A stretch of DNA of 64,000 nucleotides, from assembly GCF_018118585.1 (NCBI RefSeq), contig NZ_CP069421.1:434001-498000 (forward strand). The letters run 5' to 3'. Each line of letters starts with the position of its first letter. Positions within the stretch are counted from its first letter, which is position 1. Positions 16,440-24,407 of the stretch are shown one piece after another. The stretch comes from Aristaeella lactis. Its GTDB lineage: Bacteria > Bacillota > Clostridia > Christensenellales > Aristaeellaceae. The translations under genes and the position numbers were made by a program. A model generated the notes under the pieces. The model worked only from the letters and a program-made list of their open reading frames with translations, ran no database searches and was not told where the DNA came from.

Positions 16440-17411
16440 TTATTCGCCGTTGAAGATGCGGAGAGTGGTATCCTCGTCCAGAACGGCGGAACTGACACTG
16501 AGCCTTTCCTCAACACCCCAGTGCGGAGCGGACTGATCAAGATCCTTATACCTGACTATTCCGGGAAACTTGCGATGCATTTCCAAAGAGATGATCCGGT
16601 TATCCAGAGTGGATGTCAATAGTGAATCGTCCATTCCCCTGACATTAACAACACGGACAGAATCTGTTTCTCTCAGGCTGGCTCCAACCTCAGGAATAAT
16701 AGATTCATTGTACATATGGGAATCTATCCATACATTTCCAAGACCGATATAGAATTCAATCCGATAACCTGTTACAACGGAGAGGGAATCATCGAAAGTG
16801 TAACGTTTGTAGTGTGCAGGTCCGTCCTGATACTCCTCAACCTCAATGCTATTCCGGCGGAGCGCGGGACTCATATCCATCTGTACTTCAGCGTTAAAGT
16901 CTGTCATGTTTTCCGGAAGCCAGGCGGGGATCGTCAGATAATCATAATCCGCCATGTATGCTTTGAATTCTTCAAAGGAGGTAAAACGCTTCCGCTTGGG
17001 GTGAGAAGAAAATGCATTATGGTCACCAGACAGTTCATATTCAACCTCGACGTAATAATTATCCGGAACTTCAGCTGCCAGGCTGTTTGCAATCTCATAG
17101 GCTTCATGCATTGACATGCCCGTGCTGGCTTTGAATTCAGCATACTCTTCGTCAGTTGTATCCGGGTACTCATTGATGGTTTCGCCCTTCCAGTTAACAC
17201 TGTGAGACATTTTTGAAGCGGCATAGGCAACAGTGGCCAGGATGATCAGTATAAGCAGGACAAGAGCTATACTTACGGATGTTTTCTTCATCTTCGGTTC
17301 TCCTTTCTCCGCAGCGATGATGCGCGAAGCGAGAAAGGGATCTGCCTTGGAACCGGAGAGAATACGGTCCATGGATGCCCGGAAGTTTTCCGGCGTGACT
17401 TTATTATTCAT
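16440..17411 (-). CDS. Membrane-anchored anti-sigma factor-like protein
   Basis: A 323-residue protein: a short cytoplasmic N-terminus with a conserved pattern (VTPENFRASMDRILSGSKAD), one transmembrane segment near residues 44-65 and a long extracellular domain. The gene overlaps the end of the ECF sigma gene by eight bases, the usual arrangement of a sigma factor and its membrane inhibitor. The ATG is preferred over a TTG one codon earlier. Function inferred from position and topology; the outer domain is not recognised. Confidence 0.65.
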   Translation of the reverse strand: MNNKVTPENFRASMDRILSGSKADPFLASRIIAAEKGEPKMKKTSVSIALVLLILIILATVAYAASKMSHSVNWKGETINEYPDTTDEEYAEFKASTGMSMHEAYEIANSLAAEVPDNYYVEVEYELSGDHNAFSSHPKRKRFTSFEEFKAYMADYDYLTIPAWLPENMTDFNAEVQMDMSPALRRNSIEVEEYQDGPAHYKRYTFDDSLSVVTGYRIEFYIGLGNVWIDSHMYNESIIPEVGASLRETDSVRVVNVRGMDDSLLTSTLDNRIISLEMHRKFPGIVRYKDLDQSAPHWGVEERLSVSSAVLDEDTTLRIFNGE

Positions 17412-17934
17412 CAAACTCTCTCCCTTCCAGCATATTCTTCAGCCTCTCACGTCCCCGGACCAGCCTGCCTGATACAGAGGAGTGGGAGATGTTCAGCGCA
17501 TCAGCGATATCATTTACTTTCATTCCCTGATAGTAATAGAGAAGGATCACTTCACGCAGCCTGCGCGGCAGGTTCATTACCGCTGCCGCAAGCTCTTCAT
17601 CGCGTTCATCGGGCTGTTCAGCCATAGCCTGATCAGCAAGCATCTCCGGTGTCAGATGACGGTTTGTGTGCCGGAACCAGCCGGAGCGGTTGATGTCATA
17701 ACAGACGTGCATGGCAATCTTCATGATCCATGTCTTTTCACTGCATTCACCCCGGAAATTGTCCAGCGTCCGGTAGACCTTGAGAAAGGTTTCCTGTACA
17801 GCGTCCTCAGCCAGCGATTTGTCACGCAGATAGAGGATACACATACGAAGCAACGGTTCCTGATACTGATCCACAAGACTGATAAACCTCAGATCGCGAT
17901 CCGGAGCAGTGTCAGGGCCCTTAACAATGCTCAC
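17404..17934 (-). CDS. ECF-type RNA polymerase sigma factor
   Basis: A sigma-70 family protein with region 2 (LRMCILYLRDKSLAEDAVQE, then LDNFRGECSEKTWIMKIAMH) and region 4 (LPRRLREVILLYYYQGMKVN, DIADALNISHSSVSGRLVRG). It directs transcription of an envelope or stress regulon. A GTG at 17955 is also in frame but has no ribosome binding site, while AGGAGG lies 11 bases before the GTG used here. It is followed immediately by the likely anti-sigma gene, and activity is probably held back by that protein. Confidence 0.8.
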   Translation of the reverse strand: MSIVKGPDTAPDRDLRFISLVDQYQEPLLRMCILYLRDKSLAEDAVQETFLKVYRTLDNFRGECSEKTWIMKIAMHVCYDINRSGWFRHTNRHLTPEMLADQAMAEQPDERDEELAAAVMNLPRRLREVILLYYYQGMKVNDIADALNISHSSVSGRLVRGRERLKNMLEGREFDE

Positions 17935-18013
17935 GTTCTGTTTCACCTCCTGCACTTATACTGACGCAATACCAGCGGAAAATGTCGGATTTTCGGCAAA
18001 AAAACTGAAAAAA

Positions 18014-18044
18014 GGGAAACACAGGCATGTTCGCTGTGTTTCCC
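18014..18044 (-). terminator. Terminator of the aminotransferase gene
   Basis: On the minus strand GGGAAACACAG and CTGTGTTTCCC form an 11-base stem followed by a T6 run, just after the stop codon. Confidence 0.85.
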
Positions 18045-18059
18045 CGTGTGAGCGGCGGG

Positions 18060-19265
18060 TCAGCCGCAGAAGACATACCGGTCCAGACGGCTGAAGGCTT
18101 CCTGCACTTTAGCCAGCGGCAGGGCCAGGTTCATGCGGATGCTCCAGGGATCGTTGAAGAGGCGGCCGTCCTGCCAGGCAACGCCCACATCGGTTCCTTT
18201 GACCAGCAGGTCATCCAGGATCATGCTGTGCGCTTTGCACCATTCTTCACAGTTAATGAAGAGCATATAAGTGCCTTCCGGCTTCATGAGGGTAACGCCG
18301 GGGAAATGATCGCGGATGAAATCACAGGCGAAGTTGATGTTCCCACTCAGCACATCGCAGAGCTGGTCAACCCATTCCTCTCCCTCCGGCTTGTACGCGC
18401 CGATCAGCGCGTGCATGGAGAGAACGTTCATTTCATTGTAAGAGCTGAGGGAAGCCTCCTTTGCCTGCCTGTCCCGGAGCCAGTCATTATAGATAATATG
18501 ATAGCTGCCCACGAGACCTGCCAGGTTAAAGGTTTTGGACGGCGCGTAGAAAGCGGCGGTGTGGCTGCGGGCATAGTCACTGACGGACTGGACGGGGGTA
18601 TGCTTGTGGCCGTTGAGAAGCAGGTCGGACCAGATTTCATCCGAGACAACCCAGACGTTGTGCTTTTCGAAAATCTCCATGGCCTTCCGGATCTCCTCAG
18701 CTTCCCAGACGCGGCCGCAGGGGTTATGGGGACTGCAGAAGATGGCAGCGTGGATCTTATTCTCCACGATCTTCTTTTCCATATCTTCATAGTCCATCCG
18801 CCAGATGCCGGAAGCATCCTTCACCAGCGGGTTACAGACGAGACGGTATCCGTTATTCTCCAGCGCGTGCCTGAAACCGACATAGAACGGGCTCTGGATC
18901 AGCACGGAGTCTCCGCGGGAGCACAGGACGTTCAGGGTGGAGACAACGCCGCCAAGCACGCCGTTTTCATAGCCGATATGCTGCGCTGTGAGGCCGGTAA
19001 CACCGTTGCGCTTTTCCTGCCAGCGGATGATGGACTGATAATATTCCTTTGATATAGGGAAGTAGCCGAAAGCCGGATGCTCCGTACGGCGGATGATCGC
19101 CTCCTGAATAGACGGGAAGACAACGAAGTTCATGTCCGCTACCCACATAGGGATCGCGTCAAAGCCGGGCTTCGGGGCGCCGGGAGCATCGCCGCCGCCG
19201 ATCCAGTCTATGGCGATGGCGTCTTTTCCACGGCGATCGGGACAGGTTGTGAAATCGAAAGTCAT
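18060..19265 (-). CDS. MalY/PatB-type PLP aminotransferase (C-S lyase)
   Basis: A 401-residue fold-type I PLP enzyme. The start MTFDFTTCPDRRGKDAIAIDW follows AGGAGG. Diagnostic stretches: IPMWVADMNFVVFPSIQEAI, FGYF near 85, NPCGRVW, SDEIWSDL and the Schiff-base lysine in APSKTFNLAGL. This group (MalY, PatB) cleaves cystathionine or cysteine conjugates to thiol, pyruvate and ammonia and sometimes transaminates. A single gene with its own terminator; likely cytoplasmic sulfur amino acid metabolism. Confidence 0.85.
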   Translation of the reverse strand: MTFDFTTCPDRRGKDAIAIDWIGGGDAPGAPKPGFDAIPMWVADMNFVVFPSIQEAIIRRTEHPAFGYFPISKEYYQSIIRWQEKRNGVTGLTAQHIGYENGVLGGVVSTLNVLCSRGDSVLIQSPFYVGFRHALENNGYRLVCNPLVKDASGIWRMDYEDMEKKIVENKIHAAIFCSPHNPCGRVWEAEEIRKAMEIFEKHNVWVVSDEIWSDLLLNGHKHTPVQSVSDYARSHTAAFYAPSKTFNLAGLVGSYHIIYNDWLRDRQAKEASLSSYNEMNVLSMHALIGAYKPEGEEWVDQLCDVLSGNINFACDFIRDHFPGVTLMKPEGTYMLFINCEEWCKAHSMILDDLLVKGTDVGVAWQDGRLFNDPWSIRMNLALPLAKVQEAFSRLDRYVFCG

Positions 19266-19338
19266 AACTGCCTCCTGAGAAAAGAAAGATAAGAGTAGTA
19301 TAGCACAAAGAATAAATGTGTCAGCAAGCTGACACAAC

Positions 19339-19410
19339 TGAAAACTTAAAACTGAAGACTTAAAACTTAAAAATGGTTGATAAAACAGCACAGAGTGCTG
19401 TTTTTATGAA
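19339..19410 (+). terminator. Terminator cassette 4
   Basis: ACTTAAA leader, AAAATGGTTGATAAAACAGC and the stem AAAACAGCAC/GTGCTGTTTT. Both neighbouring genes are on the minus strand, so the cassette is inverted relative to them, though A and T tracts on both sides allow either direction. Confidence 0.7.
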
Positions 19411-19411
19411 T

Positions 19412-19441
19412 GAAAAAAACTCCGCCGGGGCGGAGTTTTTG
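19412..19441 (-). terminator. Bidirectional terminator after the peptide cluster
   Basis: AAAAAACTCCGCC and GGCGGAGTTTTT arms with a two-base centre, just after the last small peptide gene; the T-run on the minus strand is strong. Confidence 0.75.
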
Positions 19442-19463
19442 AGTTGGGGTGGTCAATGTTTTT

Positions 19464-19745
19464 TCAGTTGCAGTGAACCTTACCATAGGTTGTAGAATCA
19501 TAGCTGACTGATACATCACCACAGGTATAGCATAAATACCTTCTGTAAAGATCGTATTTGTACCGCCAGTGTTTATGCGCCCAGGATTTTGCAGGGCATC
19601 CATGTTGCATGGCTATGTATTGAATTGTGGTTACTGTGTAAGAACCTACGCAATGCTTGTTGTTGTGGCTGCAATCCGCAAGGGCGAAGCCGATGATGCC
19701 GACAAGAAGAATGATTGCGAGAACCAAGGCAATGGGCTTTTTCAT
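19464..19745 (-). CDS. Small exported Cys/His-rich peptide 4 of the agr-linked cluster
   Basis: A 93-residue product: signal peptide MKKPIALVLAIILLVGIIGF ending at ALA, then DCSHNNKHC, a middle HGC...HKHWRYKYD and the core RRYLCYTCGD, with a final Cys near the C-terminus. The peptides encoded at 19796 and 20178 share the same layout and nearly the same signal sequence. Paired Cys and His suggest a metal-bound or disulfide-held small fold. The last gene in a row that starts at agrB; 50 bases separate it from peptide 3. Confidence 0.7.
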   Translation of the reverse strand: MKKPIALVLAIILLVGIIGFALADCSHNNKHCVGSYTVTTIQYIAMQHGCPAKSWAHKHWRYKYDLYRRYLCYTCGDVSVSYDSTTYGKVHCN

Positions 19746-19795
19746 GGCTTGTCCTCCTTTATCAAATAATGTTTTATAACATAAGAATTAGATTA

Positions 19796-20101
19796 CTATT
19801 TGTGAACAGGATCTACAAGAGAACAATGATCTTTTTTACCAACAGATGTAGTCGTTATTTGTTTTATATCACCACAGGTAAAACATACATATGTTGTTCG
19901 AATTTTAGTTGTTGTTTTCCAGTGCTTATGAGAAGCATAGCGGTTAGGACATGAACCTTGTCTGCAATTATATATTTGGTAGCCTGTACCTACGATAGCT
20001 GTATTAGCGGTATGCCAGTTGTTATGACTGCATGCAAGAGCAGTACTTATGATGCCGGCGAGAAGAATAACCGCGAGCACAAGAGCAATGGACTTTTTCA
20101 T
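19796..20101 (-). CDS. Small exported Cys/His-rich peptide 3 of the agr-linked cluster
   Basis: A 101-residue product with signal peptide ending TALA, mature start CSHNNWHTANT, then NCRQGSCPNRYASHKHWK and the core TTYVCFTCGDIK, and a longer tail DHCSLVDPVHK. A Cys directly after the cleavage site could suggest a lipoprotein, but the residues before it do not fit a lipobox well and the sibling at 19464 has Asp there. Function unknown; probably secreted. AGGAGG precedes the ATG. Confidence 0.7.
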   Translation of the reverse strand: MKKSIALVLAVILLAGIISTALACSHNNWHTANTAIVGTGYQIYNCRQGSCPNRYASHKHWKTTTKIRTTYVCFTCGDIKQITTTSVGKKDHCSLVDPVHK

Positions 20102-20137
20102 TTTTTATCCTCCTTTTTGCTTATATACAGGCATAAA

Positions 20138-20167
20138 GAATCCGGTTCCGTTTACGGAACCGGATTC
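20138..20167 (-). terminator. Hairpin between peptide genes 2 and 3
   Basis: GAATCCGGTTCCG and CGGAACCGGATTC form 13-base arms around four bases. The T-rich tail on the minus strand is short (TTCTTTAT), so it may be a partial terminator or attenuator that lowers expression of the distal peptides. Confidence 0.6.
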
Positions 20168-20177
20168 GAATTAACAA

Positions 20178-20459
20178 TCAGTCTTTGGGGCAGTGTTCAG
20201 GGCCACTGCTTGTAGACCTGATCGTTTTTGTATCACCACAGGTAAAGCATACGTATGTGGTCTTAGTTACGTAATTATACCGCCAGTGAGTATGCGGATT
20301 GGAGAGCTTAATGCATCCATGCGTCTTGGCAATGGTCTGCTTTGTGGATGTGGTGTAGGTGTTAACCTGATGCCAGTTGTTGTGGCTGCATGCAAGGGCA
20401 GTGCCGATGATGCCAACGAGAAGGATAACCGCGAGAACCAGGGCAATGGACTTTTTCAT
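20178..20459 (-). CDS. Small exported Cys/His-rich peptide 2 of the agr-linked cluster
   Basis: A 93-residue product with signal peptide MKKSIALVLAVILLVGIIGT ending ALA, mature start CSHNNWHQVNT, middle HGCIKLSNPHTHWRYNY and core TTYVCFTCGD, ending EHCPKD. Signal peptide and first ten mature residues are almost identical to peptide 3, showing recent duplication, while the middles differ. No named family recognised. Confidence 0.7.
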   Translation of the reverse strand: MKKSIALVLAVILLVGIIGTALACSHNNWHQVNTYTTSTKQTIAKTHGCIKLSNPHTHWRYNYVTKTTYVCFTCGDTKTIRSTSSGPEHCPKD

Positions 20460-20504
20460 GATGTTTTCCTCCTTTTTTATATTTTGATTGAATAAGTCCC
20501 GAAA

Positions 20505-20789
20505 TTAATGAGAGTAGGGGCAGTACTTATTGACTGTGTCAGTATAAGTGGATGTTGTCTGAGAGGTTCCGCATGAACACAGGTATGTGACTGTCACACG
20601 CGCGTCATAGTGGGTATGACGGTAAGGACAGTTGTGGCAGCCCTGAACAGTTGTCGCGCCAGACCATGCGTTTTCAACTGTCTTTCCGCCCCAAACGTTG
20701 TAAGTATGGGAGTGCACCGCTGCCAGACAGGTCGCGGTAACCGCCGTCAACAGGATGACAACAAGGAGTACAGAAATTGCTTTCTTCAC
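20505..20789 (-). CDS. Small exported Cys/His-rich peptide 1 of the agr-linked cluster
   Basis: A 94-residue product with a different signal peptide (MKKAISVLLVVILLTAVTAT) and mature start AVHSHTYNVWGG. It keeps the family pattern: GCHNCPYRHTHYDARVTVTY, LCSCG and a final CPYSH. It lies 19 bases after the agrD stop codon, so cotranscription with agrBD is very likely. The most diverged of the four. Function unknown; possibly a secreted effector or bacteriocin-like peptide (inference only). Confidence 0.7.
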   Translation of the reverse strand: MKKAISVLLVVILLTAVTATCLAAVHSHTYNVWGGKTVENAWSGATTVQGCHNCPYRHTHYDARVTVTYLCSCGTSQTTSTYTDTVNKYCPYSH

Positions 20790-20808
20790 GATTTCAGGTT
20801 CCTTTCTG

Positions 20809-20958
20809 TCAGTCTTCCTGTTTCATGCAGTCCGGTACTTTGGGCTGATAATAGCAGTAGGTGCAGGCACGGGCGGCGGAAATGCGCCCCAGGATCAGCG
20901 CGAACACGGAGGCTGCGCTTGCCAGGTAAACCAGGATACCGATCAGTTTCTTCTTCAT
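20809..20958 (-). CDS. agrD: AgrD-like autoinducing peptide precursor
   Basis: A 49-residue gene read by hand between agrB and peptide 1. The N-terminal half (MKKKLIGILVYLASAASVFA) is amphipathic and hydrophobic, the middle is ARACTYCY and the tail YQPKVPDCMKQED is acidic. The tail matches the xQPxxP pattern that follows the ring in clostridial AgrD proteins. By analogy with the C. perfringens CLWFT ring before HQPEEP, the likely product is a five-residue thiolactone CTYCY. A good AGGAG site precedes the ATG. AgrB should make the first cut and close the ring. Confidence 0.8.
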   Translation of the reverse strand: MKKKLIGILVYLASAASVFALILGRISAARACTYCYYQPKVPDCMKQED

Positions 20959-21019
20959 TTTGATTCTCCTCCTATTTATTTAACGGAAACCAGGTTCCGT
21001 TATATACGGATTCATGCAT

Positions 21020-21610
21020 TCAGGCCTCCGGGCCGTGTTTCGCAAGCTGGTATTTACCGATGATCAGGGAAACGGAAACAGCAGTTACAGCAAAGCTGAT
21101 GGAAAAAGCCCATTGAGCGGCGGAAAAAAACAGCAGGAAAAAGACTGCCGCGCCAAGGAACAGGATAATCAGGCAGCAATCCCTTTTTAACTGTCCGGAC
21201 TGCCTTCTGCCAATCGGTTTATTTCCTGTGCCGACGGGCGCCAGGATGAAGACGGTGATAATGGCAAAAGCAATGAGAACAATGGAGACATATGGCAGGA
21301 TCCCGGCAGGGATCACAGCCGCGAGAAGCCTGTAAAGCAGGAAAGTGCCAACTGTTTCAGCAAAGCAGACGAGATGGCTTTCCGCGTGATAACCGCCGGC
21401 ATTGCTTTTCAGCACGGCGAAAACCAGCATGAAACAGACCGTCTGCGCAAGGAAACCGGTGCAAAGACCGATCAGCAGGACGGAAGCAAAATTCAGCAGG
21501 GTGGAAAGCATGATTTCATAACAGTAGTCATACTTTTCCCGATCCTGTTCAACGATAATCCCGTTTGAAATACAGAAAGATGATATCCTTTTTGCCTGTG
21601 ACGCCAACAT
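21020..21610 (-). CDS. agrB: AgrB-family autoinducer-processing membrane peptidase
   Basis: A 196-residue membrane protein of the accessory gene regulator B family with five or six hydrophobic segments. The catalytic pair is visible in NAGGYHAESHLVCF: His and Cys seven residues apart as in S. aureus AgrB (His77, Cys84). It removes the AgrD tail and forms the thiolactone. The ATG used has AGGTGA just upstream; two in-frame starts (GTG, ATG) lie 6-9 bases earlier. It heads the agrB-agrD-peptide row. Confidence 0.9.
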   Translation of the reverse strand: MLASQAKRISSFCISNGIIVEQDREKYDYCYEIMLSTLLNFASVLLIGLCTGFLAQTVCFMLVFAVLKSNAGGYHAESHLVCFAETVGTFLLYRLLAAVIPAGILPYVSIVLIAFAIITVFILAPVGTGNKPIGRRQSGQLKRDCCLIILFLGAAVFFLLFFSAAQWAFSISFAVTAVSVSLIIGKYQLAKHGPEA

Positions 21611-21628
21611 TTTCATCACCTGCTCAAA

Positions 21629-21697
21629 GAGATACCATCTGATGGGGTATTGTTCAATTGTTTATGCAAAAGTGGTCGCTTTTTCTGCAAATCTGGT
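21629..21697 (-). promoter_or_regulatory. AgrA-type box pair and promoter of the agrBD operon
   Basis: On the minus strand ACCAGATTTGCA and ACCACTTTTGCA start 21 bp apart. Seven bases after the second lies TTGAAC, then 17 bp and TATCTC. The geometry is the same as at 23842-23910. LytTR-domain regulators such as AgrA and ComE bind paired repeats with this spacing just upstream of a -35. The predicted leader before agrB would be only about 12 bases. Confidence 0.6.
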
Positions 21698-21701
21698 ACG
21701 G

Positions 21702-23000
21702 TTATGCCACCTGCAGGATCAGGTAGGAAGTGAAGTCCTGATCGGTGGAGCGGAAGGTGCAGTCTCCCTGATATTTGGAGGCGATTTCCCGGACGCTGCT
21801 CAGGCCGAAACCATGCAGTTCCTTCTGCGCTTTTGTGGTACGGATGGTCTTTCCGTCAAGGGGGACAACATGGGACGCCGCGTTCCGGATGGTGATGCTC
21901 AGCCAGTGCTCCTGCTGGGTGATGGTCAGGGAAACATAACGGTTTTCCGGCACTATATGTTCGTTTGCCTCGATCGCGTTATCCAGCAGGTTGCCCAGGA
22001 GGATACACATGTCCAGCGGGTCAACGGAACAGCCGGGGGAGATATATACGGCGTGCTCAAAACGGATTCCAAGGGTTTCCATCTGCTGCTGTTTGGTGAA
22101 GATCAGGGAGTCGACGGCATCAATGCCGGTGATCTTCATGGGGGAGGCGGCAAAAATCCTGCCGGTTATGCTTTCCATGATCTCCTGGGTTTTTCCGGGA
22201 GCGGTTTTCATGGCCTCTGAAAGGGCAAACATCTGGTTTTTCAGGTCATGCATGGTCTTGTTGCTGACCTTTTGCCTTTCGGCCAGTTCGCGGTAATAGG
22301 CGATCTGCCCTTCGGTCTGCTTCTGCATGAGATGCATCCGGGCCTTTTCCTTTTCCTCCCGCTGCTGGTATTCCAGCAGGAAGAAAAGGCCGATGTTGGC
22401 GACGGTCAGGAGCAGCAGGGCGGCGACGGCATAATAGGTCAGGGTGGACGTTCCGTCCTGGAGCGTGTATTCACCCAGGGCAAAGGTCATGAGGAAGGTA
22501 GCCACCGGAAGCATTGTCAGGGGAACCAGCAGATAGCCGGGGATTTTCTCGCCAAACGAGGGAACAATAAAATGAACCAGCTTCAGGAAGGAGAGAAGCA
22601 GCATTTTGGAGACGAACAGACAGCCGGTAAAGATCAGGATATTGGAAGAGGCTTCTTCCTGGGATAGGCCGGTTAACAATAAGATGAACATCATTACCAG
22701 GGCCTCTGAAAGGAACATCATGATCAGCATGATCGGAGAAAAGATCATCCGTTTCAGCTGAGGCATATCATACAGGGATGACAGGCCCGCGATGGCAAGC
22801 AGGGAGCAAACGAGGTTCATGGTACGACTGGGCAGCAGGAGAGACACAGCACTTCGCATCAGTGTCATCAGGACGCAGACGATGATCACTGTCCGAAGGG
22901 ATTTGTGCCGGCTGCCGGAAACAGACCTGAAGAATGAAAGGATCACCAGGTCATCCAGGCAGTTTCCAATGAAGTCAACCGCGTAAAACAGCCATGTCAT
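21702..23000 (-). CDS. agrC: AgrC-like GHKL sensor histidine kinase
   Basis: A 432-residue protein with six or seven N-terminal membrane helices (about 1-215), a dimerisation helix with the phospho-acceptor in NKTMHDLKNQMFAL and a GHKL ATPase domain (GNLLDNAIEAN, HGFGLSSVREIA). This is the AgrC layout, sensing the cyclic peptide outside and phosphorylating AgrA. Its ATG overlaps the agrA stop codon by four bases, so the two are coupled. Its 3' end borders the agrB promoter. Confidence 0.88.
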   Translation of the reverse strand: MTWLFYAVDFIGNCLDDLVILSFFRSVSGSRHKSLRTVIIVCVLMTLMRSAVSLLLPSRTMNLVCSLLAIAGLSSLYDMPQLKRMIFSPIMLIMMFLSEALVMMFILLLTGLSQEEASSNILIFTGCLFVSKMLLLSFLKLVHFIVPSFGEKIPGYLLVPLTMLPVATFLMTFALGEYTLQDGTSTLTYYAVAALLLLTVANIGLFFLLEYQQREEKEKARMHLMQKQTEGQIAYYRELAERQKVSNKTMHDLKNQMFALSEAMKTAPGKTQEIMESITGRIFAASPMKITGIDAVDSLIFTKQQQMETLGIRFEHAVYISPGCSVDPLDMCILLGNLLDNAIEANEHIVPENRYVSLTITQQEHWLSITIRNAASHVVPLDGKTIRTTKAQKELHGFGLSSVREIASKYQGDCTFRSTDQDFTSYLILQVA

Positions 23001-23704
23001 ATCAGTTTCCCCGCCATATAAAGATTAAAATCACTCATCAGGCTGGCGTAATGGCGCCGGCTGACCGGGATTTCGCTTCCGTTATCCATCTTTACAGAGG
23101 ATTTGCTGATGCTGACAATGCGACTCATATTAACAACAAAACCCTGATGGCATTGGGCGAAACCGAAAGGCTTCAGCTTTGTATACTCTTCCTGCAATTT
23201 TCCGACACATTCGTAATCAGCGTCCGACGCGTGAACAAAGATATGGCGGTGGTAGGCCTCCAGATAAAGGATGCTGCGGTATTCCAGCATGTTGCTGGTG
23301 TTGCGCCATTTGATCAGGTAACGCCTGCGACGGTTTTTCCAGACACGGAGGGCACGTTCAAAATCCTTCCGGAAATCCTCTTCCTGTACGGGCTTGAGGA
23401 GGAACTGGAAGGCGTCCTGGCGGAAGGCATCGGAAACGTAGTTGACGTGGCTGGTGACAAAGATCACGATCACATCCCGCTGCATTTTCCGAAGGCGTTT
23501 TCCGGTTTCAATACCCGTCAGTCCGTCCATCTCAATATCCAGGAATACAATATCCCAGATTTGGCCGTTCTCACAGGAAGCGACCAGATCCTCGCCGCGG
23601 CAGAATTCCGCAATATCCAGTTTGTTGGCAGCAATGTAGGGTGCCAGCAGCTCCTTCAGTTTCTCCCGGTATTCGGGAAGATCATCACAAACAGCAATAT
23701 TCAT
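22997..23704 (-). CDS. agrA: AgrA-like response regulator with LytTR domain
   Basis: A 235-residue regulator. The receiver domain starts MNIAVCDDLPEYREKL with phospho-acceptor Asp 56 in IVFLDIEMDG and the conserved Lys in FLLKP. The C-terminal LytTR domain covers about 135-230 (NMLEYRSILYLEAYHRHIFV, FGFAQCHQGFVVNMSRI). The ATG follows AGGAG; the longer frame upstream has no support. It should activate promoters with the paired ACCnnTTTTGCA boxes found before agrB and at 23842. Confidence 0.88.
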   Translation of the reverse strand: MNIAVCDDLPEYREKLKELLAPYIAANKLDIAEFCRGEDLVASCENGQIWDIVFLDIEMDGLTGIETGKRLRKMQRDVIVIFVTSHVNYVSDAFRQDAFQFLLKPVQEEDFRKDFERALRVWKNRRRRYLIKWRNTSNMLEYRSILYLEAYHRHIFVHASDADYECVGKLQEEYTKLKPFGFAQCHQGFVVNMSRIVSISKSSVKMDNGSEIPVSRRHYASLMSDFNLYMAGKLI

Positions 23705-23841
23705 TAGCGCACTCCTGTCCGTGTAGGTCGTATCAGCCGAAGACCGCATGTCTCTGCAAAGAATATACAGCATTTTACAGATTTGGTAAATGTTCGTACT
23801 GCTTTTATCTTGTATACTTTACAAAACACCAGGATGATATG

Positions 23842-23910
23842 ACCAGTTTTGCATTTCAAACGACCGGTTTTGCAGAATTGGTTGTACGGAGAGCGTGAAA
23901 AACGTATTGT
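23842..23910 (+). promoter_or_regulatory. AgrA-type box pair and promoter for the exported protein gene
   Basis: ACCAGTTTTGCA and ACCGGTTTTGCA start exactly 21 bp apart. Seven bases later comes TTGTAC, 17 bp, then TATTGT. The same boxes and distances precede agrB, so both promoters are likely AgrA targets. The region also separates this gene from the divergent agrA. Confidence 0.65.
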
Positions 23911-23945
23911 AGCCGTAAAGATATCTGTATAAAGGAGTAAAAGCC

Positions 23946-24407
23946 ATGAAATCAAAGACGCTGCCCAAGGTTGTAGGTGTCATTATCATCGTTGTTGCTG
24001 CCCTGCTGGTGATATTCGGGATATTCTTATATACAGGGCACATGGAACACAACCATGAACAGGGGCATATTGATATAGAACAGGTAGTGACCGATGAAGA
24101 GCATGAATATGTGCTCGATCTCGGATTCAGCTTTGAACTGGAGCACGAGGGCGATCACAGCTTCCCGGTATGGCTGCACGCGGATTCAAGCGTGGCCGTG
24201 ACGGAACTGGAATCAACAATGCCGTGCACGCTGACCTTATACGATAAAGAGGATAAGGAACTCTGGTCTGACCAGATCAAGGCGGGAATGGAAATCACTC
24301 CCGGTGTGGAGGAAGGCGAGTACCGGTTCCAGCTGGTTATGTGCGGAAACGGGAAAGGGAGAATCGTAATTGATGATGGATGCGGGGAGGAGCACGCTAA
24401 TCCTTAA
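23946..24407 (+). CDS. Membrane-anchored exported protein, likely AgrA target
   Basis: A 153-residue protein with one N-terminal transmembrane segment (about 9-30), a His-rich stretch HMEHNHEQGHIDIEQ and an acidic extracellular domain that looks beta-rich (VLDLGFSFELEHEGDHSFPV). No named family. AAAGGAG precedes the ATG. It is divergent from agrA and its promoter carries the paired agr boxes, so it may be induced by the quorum signal. The coding end GCTAATCCTTAA is mirrored perfectly after the stop. Confidence 0.7.
   Translation: MKSKTLPKVVGVIIIVVAALLVIFGIFLYTGHMEHNHEQGHIDIEQVVTDEEHEYVLDLGFSFELEHEGDHSFPVWLHADSSVAVTELESTMPCTLTLYDKEDKELWSDQIKAGMEITPGVEEGEYRFQLVMCGNGKGRIVIDDGCGEEHANP

Noticed and set aside
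18027-19052. 341-codon plus-strand frame opposite the MalY-type gene
   Set aside because: The minus strand encodes an intact PLP enzyme with ribosome site and terminator.
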